A stretch of 43,085 nt of DNA from JBAXAM01 sp964565935 (GTDB lineage: Bacteria; Pseudomonadota; Gammaproteobacteria; UBA9339): contig CAZMGW010000009.1 in NCBI GenBank assembly GCA_964565935.1, forward strand, positions 1 through 43,085. Reading direction: 5' to 3'. The notes under the pieces are model-generated. The model made no database searches. It saw only the letters and a list, made by a program, of their open reading frames with translations, and was not told the DNA's origin. Positions 25,648 to 33,820 of this stretch are shown here, piece after piece. The translations under genes were made by a program, and so were the position numbers. The stretch's first letter is position 1, and the number at the start of each line of letters is the position of its first letter.

Positions 25648-27030
25648 TTAAACAAACACATCCCTCTTGCCAGATTTAATTTGGTTAATTAATTTTTCAG
25701 CAATGATTTTTTGATTTTCCGAAAGGTTTGATAGTTCTGATTGAATAAGACTCTCGCCAATCTTTACGGTCTCGGGTGATGCGTAGTCGGCAAGATATTC
25801 TTTGAACGTCGCAAGGCCGTTTAGCTCACACATATTTTTAATCGAGCCCGGTTTTGCTAATTCCATAAAATGCTCTCCGGTTCGCCCTAGCCGGTAACAG
25901 CCGGTACAAAAGCTTGGCAGATAACCCAGTGAACAGACATCACAAATTACCTCGTCTAGCGATCGATGATCTCCCAAAGAAAATTGCTCGGCATTTTGTT
26001 TGCCTTCAGTGTACCCGCCGGGATTGGTTTTGCTGCCAGCAGAAATTTGCGAAACACCAAGCGCTAATAATTCACGTCGCGTTTCAGGAGATTCGCGGGT
26101 TGATAAAATAATTCCAGTGTATGGCACGGCCAATCTCAAAATGGCGACAACTTTATAAAAATCCTCGTCTGAAACGGCATTTGGCGAATGAATAGATAGC
26201 TCTGACCCACAGGCTGGCTCCAATCTTGGGATGCTAATCGTGTGCGGGCCAACGCCGTGAGATTGCTCCAAATGTTGTGCGTGCTGTAACAGCGCCATAA
26301 TTTCAAGGCGCCAATCGGCCAAGCCAAAAAGAGCGCCAATCCCAACATCATCAATGCCCGCAGTCAAAGCTCTGTCCATCGCGGTTAAATGCCAATCGTA
26401 GTCCGCCTTTTTGCCGCTAAGGTGTACCTTTGAATAGGTTTTGCGGTGATAAGTCTCTTGAAAAAGCTGGTACGTGCCAATTTGTGCTTGTTTTAGTGTT
26501 TTAAAATCTTCTACCGATAGAGCGGCAACGTTTACATTAATTCGTCTGATAGAACCATTTGCATTTTTTGTTTTATAAACCGTTTCGATTGAATCCATAA
26601 TATATTTAAGGTTTTTTGGCGAAGGGTCTTCGCCGCCCAGCAAGAGAACGCGCTTGTGTCCCTCATCAATTAAATGTTTTGTCTCCGCAGCAATTTCTTC
26701 TTGCGAAAGCTCACGGCGAACCAGCTCTTTATTTTCCGATCTAAAAGCGCAATACAAACAATTATTTGAACACAGATTGGAGATGTAAAGCGGTGCAAAC
26801 AGCACCAGTCTTTTGCCGTAAATCGTTTCTTTTACCTGTTTCGCGGTATCGAATAGTTTTTGCAGCAGCGCCGGGGTTTTAATGGCGCTCAGCGCCGCGA
26901 CCTCTTCAATGCTTAATCCTTTTAGTTCTTTTGCTTTTTCTAAAATATCGCAAATTAACCCTGGATTTTCCGTCTCGTGTTTTAACAAACAATTTTGAAT
27001 CGCCTCTTCGTTGATAATTTTTTGTGTCAT
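25648..27030 (-). CDS. hydG: HydG-type radical SAM tyrosine lyase ([FeFe]-hydrogenase maturase)
   Basis: HydG cleaves tyrosine to p-cresol, CO and cyanide, which become ligands of the [FeFe]-hydrogenase H-cluster. The radical SAM cluster motif CSNNCLYC (C87, C91, C94) is present. The second C-terminal cluster motif fits CX2CX22C exactly (C375, C378, C401), which separates HydG from the related thiamine enzyme ThiH. Internal segments such as LLLGGEDPSP and YHRKTYSKVH are also HydG-like. Length is 460 residues from the ATG at 27030, with GAGAAAG upstream, preferred over a TTG at 27045. It starts 8 bases after ispA. No HydE, HydF or hydrogenase gene is in the window, so its partner system is unknown. 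Confidence 0.9.
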   Translation of the reverse strand: MTQKIINEEAIQNCLLKHETENPGLICDILEKAKELKGLSIEEVAALSAIKTPALLQKLFDTAKQVKETIYGKRLVLFAPLYISNLCSNNCLYCAFRSENKELVRRELSQEEIAAETKHLIDEGHKRVLLLGGEDPSPKNLKYIMDSIETVYKTKNANGSIRRINVNVAALSVEDFKTLKQAQIGTYQLFQETYHRKTYSKVHLSGKKADYDWHLTAMDRALTAGIDDVGIGALFGLADWRLEIMALLQHAQHLEQSHGVGPHTISIPRLEPACGSELSIHSPNAVSDEDFYKVVAILRLAVPYTGIILSTRESPETRRELLALGVSQISAGSKTNPGGYTEGKQNAEQFSLGDHRSLDEVICDVCSLGYLPSFCTGCYRLGRTGEHFMELAKPGSIKNMCELNGLATFKEYLADYASPETVKIGESLIQSELSNLSENQKIIAEKLINQIKSGKRDVFV

Positions 27031-27038
27031 TTCTTTCT

Positions 27039-27920
27039 CTAACAATTCTGGAGTCTAATACAATTTATAAGCTCTTGTAAAATATGCGGATCGCCTTTTA
27101 ATTGCCGCAAAGATTCTTCGGCCCCTTGCCACAATCGCTCCACCTTTGCTTTGGCTTTTGGCAGGCCAACTAACGCTGGATACGTGATTTTATTCCGCTT
27201 TTTGTCAGTTCCAATATTCTTGCCCAACTTGGCGGTGCTGCTTTCAATATTTAAAATATCATCTTGAATTTGAAATGCCAAGCCAATATTTTTTGCAAAG
27301 AGCTCCAGCTTTTTAAGCTCCTTTTTATCATTAACGTTTGCAGCCAAAGCACCAAGCCTCACCGCCGCACCAAGCAATGCTCCGGTTTTTAACAAATACA
27401 TTTGCTCCAGCTTTTTCGCGCTGAGCTTTTTGCCAGTGGATTGGACATCAATATCTTGCCCGCCGGCCATGCCGCCTGGGCCTGATGCTCGCGCTAAAAC
27501 CCTGCCCATCAAAACTGCTTGCTTGGGCGTTAAAAATTTGGATTCATTTATGATTTGAAAAGCAAAAATTGCCAAAGCATCGCCCGCCAAAATCGCTGTC
27601 GCCACATCGAAGGCCCTGTGGCAAGTGGGCTTACCGCGGCGCAAATCATCATCATCCATCGCGGGTAGATCATCGTGGACCAACGAAAAGGAGTGGATCA
27701 TTTCAATGGCGCAGGCTGGAATATCCAGAACTTTCGGTTCAATGCCATACATCTCGCCGACCGCATAAACCAGCAGCGGCCGTATTCTCTTGCCGCCATT
27801 TAAAACCGCATACCGCATGGCAGCGCACAAATTTTTGGGTTCGCGCACCGTTAAATATTTGCTCAAAAACTTTTCGACGCGGCCACGACGGTTTCGCACA
27901 AATGTTTTAAAGAGCTTCAT
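27039..27920 (-). CDS. ispA: Geranyl/farnesyl diphosphate synthase IspA
   Basis: Prenyltransferase making farnesyl diphosphate from IPP and DMAPP for quinones and undecaprenyl carriers. The first Asp-rich motif is DDLPAMDDDDLRRGKPT, and the second is QDDILN, where the last Asp of the usual DDILD is Asn. Other segments: LNGGKRIRPLLVYAVGE, EMIHSFSLVHDDLPAMD and KTGALLGAAVRLGA. The ORF reaches a TTG at 27935, but the ATG at 27920 (MKLFKTFV) is more likely, overlapping the xseB end by 14 bases. From there it is 293 residues. The third gene of this operon is usually dxs; here it is hydG. Confidence 0.95.
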   Translation of the reverse strand: MKLFKTFVRNRRGRVEKFLSKYLTVREPKNLCAAMRYAVLNGGKRIRPLLVYAVGEMYGIEPKVLDIPACAIEMIHSFSLVHDDLPAMDDDDLRRGKPTCHRAFDVATAILAGDALAIFAFQIINESKFLTPKQAVLMGRVLARASGPGGMAGGQDIDVQSTGKKLSAKKLEQMYLLKTGALLGAAVRLGALAANVNDKKELKKLELFAKNIGLAFQIQDDILNIESSTAKLGKNIGTDKKRNKITYPALVGLPKAKAKVERLWQGAEESLRQLKGDPHILQELINCIRLQNC

Positions 27921-28146
27921 CTTCTGGTGTCTCAAAGTCGGCCAAATCCTTTCCCGTCAATATTTTTACTTTCTGTTCGGCGGCTTTTAGGGTCTCTTGA
28001 CATTCTTTAGTCAACGTAACCCCTTTGGCAAAAAGCTCGAGAGACGCCTCAAGATTGATGCCCCCTTGCTCGATGGTGTTAACAATCGACTCCAATTCTT
28101 TTAACGCAGTCTCAAAATCAAATTTAGTGGTTTTTTTGCCAGCCAT
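27907..28146 (-). CDS. xseB: Exodeoxyribonuclease VII small subunit XseB
   Basis: Small subunit of the enzyme that degrades single-stranded DNA; it binds XseA. The segment FDFETALKELESIVNTIEQGG followed by LEASLELFAKGVTLTKECQETL is the family signature. The frame opens further upstream, but the ATG at 28146 has GGAG eight bases before it and yields MAGKKTTK and 79 residues, the standard length. It overlaps ispA, suggesting translational coupling. Confidence 0.95.
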   Translation of the reverse strand: MAGKKTTKFDFETALKELESIVNTIEQGGINLEASLELFAKGVTLTKECQETLKAAEQKVKILTGKDLADFETPEDEAL

Positions 28147-28239
28147 GGGTTTTTCTCCAAGAAACGATTTACTTTGAATGGCAGTATAGCAGAGCACAAG
28201 CATTTATTAAATCAACAACATCACCACCTCAAGAACCGA

Positions 28240-29274
28240 CTAATCCCCGGGCAGAATAGATGCAGAAATGCGGATATAAACCATGGGCCACTTTAATCTT
28301 TGACTCAATTCTTCACGATCAACACGAAACATTATCTTTGTGCCATTCGCTTTTTTAGCAGGAAAAAACTCTTCTTTTTCTTCACGAGAAGGGTCTAGAA
28401 TTTTTTCTTTTAACTCACTATTAACCCGGACTTCTATCCTCCCCTCGTCGGCGACTAAAATAAGCGTTGGGTTTGAAACGTTGTAATTTTCTCTGGGAAT
28501 TATACCTCCTTCTCTACCGAACAAATGTGGGGCTTCTGACCAATAATAAATAGGACCATAACTATGGCCTATTTGTTGGAAAGGACTGATCTCCTCGCTC
28601 GCCTGTAAAAACCTAATAAAAACATTCTCCTCCCAAAATGCACCGGCTCCCAAAAAGGCATTACTTAATGCAACACGCTCCTTAATATCAGGCTTAATAA
28701 ACAAATATTTAGAAATCTCTTTTTCACAGGGCATGTGTTGCGCGAACCGCGCCGCATTACCAGCCTCCTTCGCATTGATTTCCATATAAAAATTTTTTCC
28801 TTTTGCCTCTTCGACAAAATCCACGCCTTCAAATGACACCGCATAGACAGAATCACTAATAGACGACCTCTCCGTAGAAACTTTTCCTGTATACTCTGCA
28901 ATTATTGCGTCTTTTTTTATGGTCTCCGCAGCAAACAAGCCATATCCAACTTCTGCCCCCATGTTAACTATAATTAGCCTCGGTCGTTCTGGCGGAGCTC
29001 TCCCAGTTAATAAATAAGTTGGGACCATGGTTTCCAACCACTCAATACCAAATTTTTCTTGTGCAAACTCAGGCGTTACCTCCTGTAGGTGTCCCCTTCT
29101 AACTGCCTCTTGTATAATTGTTTCGCAAGATTTAAAGGCACCGAGCTTTTTCATAGCTTGAACGGCTTTTAAGTCCTCTGCAAAATACACAATCTGCTTT
29201 CCAAAACTAAGGTTTGGTACAACAAAAAACAAAAGAGCTAAAGTTAAGCCCCAAAAAGATCGTTGTTTGGTCAT
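28240..29274 (-). CDS. Secreted SET-domain protein (putative protein lysine methyltransferase)
   Basis: A 344-residue protein with an N-terminal signal peptide (about residues 1-25, ending LSFG). SET motif I is seen at about 110-130 (GYGLFAAETIKKDAIIAEYTG). SET motif III appears as GNAARFAQH at 172-180; the usual Asn of the NH pair is Gln. SYG at 238-240 may be the end of motif IV. No cysteine-rich post-SET segment is visible. SET domains are protein lysine methyltransferases, rare in bacteria and often used on host proteins. Combining SET with a Sec signal suggests export. The gene lies 66 bases after typA and has a TATAAT of its own. Target and activity are unproven. Confidence 0.75.
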   Translation of the reverse strand: MTKQRSFWGLTLALLFFVVPNLSFGKQIVYFAEDLKAVQAMKKLGAFKSCETIIQEAVRRGHLQEVTPEFAQEKFGIEWLETMVPTYLLTGRAPPERPRLIIVNMGAEVGYGLFAAETIKKDAIIAEYTGKVSTERSSISDSVYAVSFEGVDFVEEAKGKNFYMEINAKEAGNAARFAQHMPCEKEISKYLFIKPDIKERVALSNAFLGAGAFWEENVFIRFLQASEEISPFQQIGHSYGPIYYWSEAPHLFGREGGIIPRENYNVSNPTLILVADEGRIEVRVNSELKEKILDPSREEKEEFFPAKKANGTKIMFRVDREELSQRLKWPMVYIRISASILPGD

Positions 29275-29340
29275 ATATCTCTCACAAAACTTTTTAATAA
29301 CATAAATTATAGCAACCGTTTCTAACCCAACGAAACTTTT

Positions 29341-31161
29341 CTACACCCTACTAACCCGCTTGCGATCATTCGCCTTAAGAAGCTTTTTGCGCAGACGCAT
29401 TTGGGTCGGAGTGATTTCTACCAACTCGTCATCTTCGATAAATTCCAGCGCTCTTTCTAAGCTCATCTGCACGGGTGGCGTTAAAATCACATTTTCATCA
29501 CTGCCAGCAGCGCGCATATTAGTCAGCTGTTTTGCCTTAGTTGGATTTACCACCAAATCTTCATCGCGCGAGTTAATGCCGACAATCATTCCTTCATAAA
29601 CTTCAGTTTGCGGACCGATTAATAATTGACTGCGCGCTTGCAGGTTAAACAGAGCAAATCCTGTTGATTTACCTGGGGCGTTAGCAATTAACACACCGCG
29701 CCCACGCTTGGCCAGTGCGCCTGGTTTAACCGGGCCATAGTGATCAAAAACGTGATGTAAAACACCGCCGCCAGAGGTAAGAATCATAAATTCAGTTTGA
29801 AATCCCATCAAACCGCGAGTAGGGATTGTATATTCCAAACGCACGCGACCTAGATTATCAGGCTGCATATTTACAAGCTCAGCTTTTCTTTCTCCCAAGG
29901 CCTCCATAATCGCGCCTTGATGCTGCTCTTCAACATCGGCAACCAAAAACTCGTACGGCTCGCACTGCTTGCCGTCGATTGTTTTTATAATAACTTGTGG
30001 TTGCGCCACAGCCAGCTCGTACCCTTCACGGCGCATCGTCTCAATTAATATCCCGAGGTGTAATTCACCGCGGCCAGAAACTTTAAACCTTTCTGGGGTT
30101 TCAGTGTCTTCTACGCGCAATGCTACATTGTGCAGTAATTCGCGGTAAAGCCGTTCGCGCAATTGGCGACTGGTTAAAAATTTTCCTTCGCGCCCTGCAA
30201 ATGGGGAAGTATTGACTTCAAAAGTCATGCTGATTGTTGGCTCATCAATTGCCAAAGGGGGCAAAGCCTCTACTGCCGCGGGATCGCACAAAGTATCGGA
30301 AATTTTCAAACCCTCTATTCCGGTGATTGCAACGATATCTCCCGCACCAGCTTCTTCAATTTCATACCGATTGAGACCTAAAAAACCTAAGATTTGCAAA
30401 ATTTTGCCGGAACGGGTTTTGCCTTCGCTGTCGATAATTGTCACCGGCATATTTCTGCGCATCTTGCCGTGTTTGATTCTGCCAATACCGATAGTCCCGA
30501 CATAGCTTGAATAATCAAGAGAAGTGATTTGCATTTGTAGTGGAGCATCTGGATCGACTTTAGGGGGGGGGACTAGATCCACAATCAACTTAAACAACAC
30601 TTCCATATCGGTAGTTGGCTGTGCTAAATCAAGCGTCGCAAAACCTTTTGTGGCTGAGGTGTAAATGACGGGAAAATCTAATTGTTTGTCCGTTGCGCCT
30701 AAGCGATCAAACAAGTCAAATACCCGATCAACCACCCAATCCGGTCGGGCGTTAGGACGGTCAACTTTATTGACCACCAAAATCGGATTCAATCCTTGAG
30801 CAAAAGCTTTTTGTGTAACGAAACGGGTCTGCGGCATTGGGCCATCAACAGCATCAACTAGCAGCAATACCGAATCCACCATCGAGAGCACGCGCTCCAC
30901 TTCGCCACCGAAGTCTGCGTGTCCAGGGGTGTCTACAATATTGATTTTATACCCATTCCACTCAATCGAGGTGTTTTTCGCCAAAATAGTGATTCCGCGT
31001 TCGCGCTCTAGTTCGTTGGAATCCATTACCAAAGAATCGGGCTTGGCAACCCCAAGTTTTTGTTTTAACGTACCCGACTGGCGTAGCAATTGATCAACCA
31101 AAGTTGTTTTCCCATGGTCAACGTGAGCGATGATAGCGATGTTTCGTATATTAGATGTCAT
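29341..31161 (-). CDS. typA: Translational GTPase TypA/BipA
   Basis: Ribosome-associated GTPase linked to 50S assembly and stress and virulence adaptation. Motifs: G1 AHVDHGKTTL, the switch II DTPGHADFGGEVERVL, and G4 NKVDRPNA. Elongation-factor-type domains follow, and the C-terminal domain contains IPTRGLMGFQTEF and KGRGVLIA-like segments (RGRGVLIANAPGKSTGF). The 606 residues match E. coli. A PmrA-box-like promoter lies 138 bases upstream, leaving a leader of about 115 bases. SET-domain gene follows. Confidence 0.98.
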   Translation of the reverse strand: MTSNIRNIAIIAHVDHGKTTLVDQLLRQSGTLKQKLGVAKPDSLVMDSNELERERGITILAKNTSIEWNGYKINIVDTPGHADFGGEVERVLSMVDSVLLLVDAVDGPMPQTRFVTQKAFAQGLNPILVVNKVDRPNARPDWVVDRVFDLFDRLGATDKQLDFPVIYTSATKGFATLDLAQPTTDMEVLFKLIVDLVPPPKVDPDAPLQMQITSLDYSSYVGTIGIGRIKHGKMRRNMPVTIIDSEGKTRSGKILQILGFLGLNRYEIEEAGAGDIVAITGIEGLKISDTLCDPAAVEALPPLAIDEPTISMTFEVNTSPFAGREGKFLTSRQLRERLYRELLHNVALRVEDTETPERFKVSGRGELHLGILIETMRREGYELAVAQPQVIIKTIDGKQCEPYEFLVADVEEQHQGAIMEALGERKAELVNMQPDNLGRVRLEYTIPTRGLMGFQTEFMILTSGGGVLHHVFDHYGPVKPGALAKRGRGVLIANAPGKSTGFALFNLQARSQLLIGPQTEVYEGMIVGINSRDEDLVVNPTKAKQLTNMRAAGSDENVILTPPVQMSLERALEFIEDDELVEITPTQMRLRKKLLKANDRKRVSRV

Positions 31162-31285
31162 ATTTAAATAGCCTTATTTCAAAAACTTAAAACCGTAAAA
31201 CAATTAAACAATTAAACTCAAAGGCGGGGAGTATGTCACTAAAACACACACAGCGCCAGGGGTTATTCGTTTGTTATTTTCCTAC

Positions 31286-31318
31286 ACTATAGCAGGTATT
31301 TATTAAGGAAATATTAAG
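31286..31318 (-). promoter_or_regulatory. PmrA-box promoter upstream of typA
   Basis: On minus, CTTAATATT-TC-CTTAATAAA (31299-31318) matches the tandem PmrA box cTTAATatT-N2-cTTAATatT known from Legionella and Coxiella at 16 of 18 positions. Seven bases later comes TATAGT (31286-31291) as -10. The spacing places the second half-site over the -35. It points to typA and perhaps to the SET gene beyond. Confidence 0.6.
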
Positions 31319-31365
31319 GGGTTTAATTTGTTTTTTAACTGATGGGTTGAGTTGAATTGTTCCTG

Positions 31366-31659
31366 TTAACCACAATATTTTTGGTGGCTTTTTGTTCCTT
31401 GATATCTTGTTAAACCAACTTCTCGCGCAAGCATGATTTTAATCAATGACTGATAGGGTACATCTTCCTTGTGCGCAAGAATTTTAATTTCATTTAACAA
31501 TGAGGCTGGCAATCTCAAGGAAATGGTTTCAGCCGAGGGTTTCAAGTTAGGGAAGCTTGCCAATACGGCCTTGTCCCAGTCTATGTACTTGGTAGAGTCT
31601 TCACGTCCCCAGAACTTGGCTTCTTCTTTAAGATTTTTAAACTTTGGTATTGCTTTCAT
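31366..31659 (-). CDS. brnA: BrnA-type antitoxin
   Basis: 97-residue protein beginning with an acidic, variable part (about 1-40). A ribbon-helix-helix-like C-terminal segment follows (TISLRLPASLLNEIKILAHKEDVPYQSLIKIML), the DNA-binding end of BrnA/CopG-type antitoxins. It would bind the toxin upstream and repress the operon. The coding regions overlap by 23 bases in toxin-first order, as known for BrnT-BrnA. Confidence 0.8.
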   Translation of the reverse strand: MKAIPKFKNLKEEAKFWGREDSTKYIDWDKAVLASFPNLKPSAETISLRLPASLLNEIKILAHKEDVPYQSLIKIMLAREVGLTRYQGTKSHQKYCG

Positions 31660-31945
31660 AAATAGCCTTCTCTTTTTTGTTCATATCCCGCGCAGAAATA
31701 ACACGAATCAAATTGTTTCTAATCGTAAACACCGCAAACAATAACCTTTCAATATCCGTCTTTCCCAACACATACATCCTCTCTTCTTCATCAGAATGCT
31801 TGGTGTCGCTATACAACAATAGTGGCCTGTTAAAAAATATCTGTTCGCATTCTAAGTAAGATACCTTATGCTTGCTCCAGTTTTTATCAAAATTCCACTT
31901 GTCCCATTCAAAACCAATACAACTTTGTAAAGCGTCCTCTTTCAT
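31637..31945 (-). CDS. brnT: BrnT-type toxin
   Basis: 102-residue RelE-fold ribonuclease-type toxin. The family pattern FEWDKWNFDKNWSKHKVSY is at residues 12-30, and RMYVLGKTDIERLLFAVFTI and IRVISARDMNKKEKAIYE follow, matching BrnT's G-T and ISAR segments. Normal length. An inverted repeat TTGTAT-N11-ATACAA lies right upstream around the promoter, suiting autorepression. Confidence 0.82.
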   Translation of the reverse strand: MKEDALQSCIGFEWDKWNFDKNWSKHKVSYLECEQIFFNRPLLLYSDTKHSDEEERMYVLGKTDIERLLFAVFTIRNNLIRVISARDMNKKEKAIYESNTKV

Positions 31946-31953
31946 GCTATAAA

Positions 31954-31976
31954 TTGTATATTATAAAAACATACAA
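31954..31976. promoter_or_regulatory. Putative BrnA operator
   Basis: Inverted repeat TTGTAT (31954-31959) and ATACAA (31971-31976), 9 bases from the brnT start codon. A TATAAT-like sequence lies in the spacer on minus, so a protein bound here would occlude the promoter. The remainder of the 128-base gap to the ABC-F gene holds nothing else clear. Confidence 0.45.
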
Positions 31977-32073
31977 ATCAAGGCAAGCTTAGTCATACGC
32001 TCGGTAACATTTTTATTTGAGTCAACGCGCGGCAGACTTAATCGCGTGTTGGCAACAGCGCTAATTTCATTTT

Positions 32074-33684
32074 TTAAAAGTTGAATGGCGATTGAATTAT
32101 TTTGGTAATGCCAATATTGTTAGTAAAAACCTCATCGTGCGAGATCACAATCAAAGCCCCCTGATAACAATTTAATGCATTTTCAATTGCGGAAATCGAA
32201 GGCAAGTCAAGATGATTGGTTGGCTCATCGAGAATTAATAACTGCGGCGGCTGCGAGGCCATCAAAACACAAGCCAATAAAGCGCGGGTTTTTTCACCGC
32301 CGCTTAAATCGGTTACTAATTTTAAAGCGTCACGGTCTCGAAATAAAAAACTAGCCAAGCAAAAACGGGCCTCAGTTTCTTTCATTTGGGGATTAAAAAC
32401 CTTGAAGTTGTTAAGAACAGAAAGCTGCGGGTCCAACAAGCTTGCTTGCTGGTCCAAATATCTAATATTTTCAACTCCTTGAGTTATATTGCCGCTCACA
32501 GGAACAAGTTCCCCCATAATTAACTTAACCAACGTGGTTTTACCACTACCGTTATCGCCAACAATTGCAATGCGCTCGGGACCAATAATTGTTAAATTAA
32601 AGCGATCAACAACAGATTCTTTGCTGTTTGAGTAAGAAAAGCCAACTTGTTCTAGACAAACAACAACTTTTCCATTTGGAACTCTGGTGTTGGGCAGCGC
32701 GAAGTTGATTTCTTCGCTGATTTCAACATTTTCTTTTGCTGCAACAAGGGTTTTTTGCGCCTTTGTTAGCATTAGCCCCTCACGAGTTGCTAATTTTCCT
32801 TGGGTTCTTGTTGCTCGTTGCCGTATACCATCCAGAATGATTGGCGCCTGGCTTCCGCTTTTTTTAACGTGAACCCCTTGAGATTCACGCTGCGCACGCC
32901 TCTCGCGTGTTATCTGTATGGATTGTTTGGTTTTTTGTAACTCCTTTTTCGCGTCTGCTAGTTGCCTTTCTTTGGCGGTTTGCTCCGAATTTTTCTGCTC
33001 TAAATAGTCATGATAATTACCGCCATAGCTCTTTATCCCCATTGGAGATATTTCTACTATTTGCTGCACAAGTTCTAGCAGTTTTCGGTCGTGACTTATG
33101 ATGATTAGGTTTTTTTCCCATCTTTTAACTTGTTCGTAAAGTAGTTGCTTGGCGGTAATATCGAGATTATTGGTAGGCTCATCCAGAATCAAAAAGTTGG
33201 CATTAGTCGCGAAAGTTTTAGCCAGTAACAGTCGGGTAATTTCGCCACCGCTCAAGGCGCCAACCTGTTGTTTAAGATGTAATTTTTCTAAACCGAAAGC
33301 CTTCAGCTGTTCTTGAATGCGCTTTTGAATATTCCAATCGTCATTTAGAGCAACAAAATCTTTTTCATCGACGCTACCAGCAACGATTTTCTCCAAAGCA
33401 TTTAATTTTGCGGTTGCATTAAAAACATCAGCAATGTTGCCTTGAGTAAGCGCATTAATATTTTGCGGACAAACCGCTACTGTTCCATTTGTTTTAATGG
33501 ATCCAAAGATGGGCGACAATTCCCCAGTAATTAATTTAATTAGTGTAGTTTTACCGCTGCCATTTCTACCAACAATGGCGGTTTTACCCGCGCCAAAAGT
33601 CAAAGTTAAACCCTCGAAGATCGACTTGTTGTCTGGGGTTTTATAGGAAAGATCTTGAATTATTATTCGAGCAGAATGCTGCAT
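32074..33684 (-). CDS. ABC-F family ATPase (ribosome-acting)
   Basis: 536 residues with two ABC cassettes and no membrane spans, the layout of ABC-F factors that act in the ribosomal E site. Cassette 1 has Walker A VGRNGSGKTT, signature LSGGE and Walker B LILDEPTNNLD; cassette 2 has VGDNGSGKTT, LSGGEKTR and LILDEPTNHLD. The linker at about 230-330 is rich in Lys and Arg (KKELQKTKQSIQ, RERRAQRESQ). It does not look like EttA, Uup, YbiT or YheS, but I cannot place the subfamily; antibiotic-resistance ABC-Fs are possible. The leader contains a tiny ORF and a terminator, arguing for induced expression. Confidence 0.9.
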   Translation of the reverse strand: MQHSARIIIQDLSYKTPDNKSIFEGLTLTFGAGKTAIVGRNGSGKTTLIKLITGELSPIFGSIKTNGTVAVCPQNINALTQGNIADVFNATAKLNALEKIVAGSVDEKDFVALNDDWNIQKRIQEQLKAFGLEKLHLKQQVGALSGGEITRLLLAKTFATNANFLILDEPTNNLDITAKQLLYEQVKRWEKNLIIISHDRKLLELVQQIVEISPMGIKSYGGNYHDYLEQKNSEQTAKERQLADAKKELQKTKQSIQITRERRAQRESQGVHVKKSGSQAPIILDGIRQRATRTQGKLATREGLMLTKAQKTLVAAKENVEISEEINFALPNTRVPNGKVVVCLEQVGFSYSNSKESVVDRFNLTIIGPERIAIVGDNGSGKTTLVKLIMGELVPVSGNITQGVENIRYLDQQASLLDPQLSVLNNFKVFNPQMKETEARFCLASFLFRDRDALKLVTDLSGGEKTRALLACVLMASQPPQLLILDEPTNHLDLPSISAIENALNCYQGALIVISHDEVFTNNIGITKIIQSPFNF

Positions 33685-33709
33685 ATTAAAGCCTCTAAAA
33701 AATTAAAAA

Positions 33710-33728
33710 GCCCGGTTTAGCTCGGGGC
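33710..33728 (-). terminator. Attenuator-like terminator in the ABC-F leader
   Basis: Read on minus: GCCCCGAGCTAAACCGGGC followed by TTTTTAATTTTTT. The stem is GCCC/GGGC with a bulged C and an additional G-C pair. It lies between the leader ORF and the ABC-F ribosome site (AGAGG, 33692-33696) and would end transcription before the gene. Confidence 0.65.
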
Positions 33729-33738
33729 CAAAATTTTT

Positions 33739-33756
33739 TTAAGTTTTAATACGCAT
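33739..33756 (-). CDS. Five-residue leader ORF upstream of ABC-F (MRIKT)
   Basis: ATG CGT ATT AAA ACT TAA, preceded 11 bases upstream by AGAGG (33768-33772), the same ribosome site as the ABC-F gene. Its stop is 10 bases before the terminator hairpin at 33710-33728, the right position for a stalled ribosome to disturb hairpin folding. Short leader peptides before a terminator are typical of drug-inducible ABC-F and rRNA methylase genes. Whether it is translated is not shown. Confidence 0.45.
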   Translation of the reverse strand: MRIKT

Positions 33757-33792
33757 TGGTGGATAATCCTCTTAGATCACACTGTTGGAATA

Positions 33793-33820
33793 ATTATAGC
33801 AGATGCTGTGGACTTCACAA
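33793..33820 (-). promoter_or_regulatory. Promoter of ABC-F leader
   Basis: On minus, TTGTGA (33815-33820) and a perfect TATAAT (33793-33798), 16 bases apart. Transcription would begin near 33786, giving a leader of about 100 bases. The -35 abuts the stop codon of the upstream nuclease gene. Confidence 0.65.

Noticed and set aside
25648..27030. ThiH (thiamine) assignment
   Set aside because: The C-terminal CX2CX22C second cluster motif is a HydG feature, and no thi genes are nearby.
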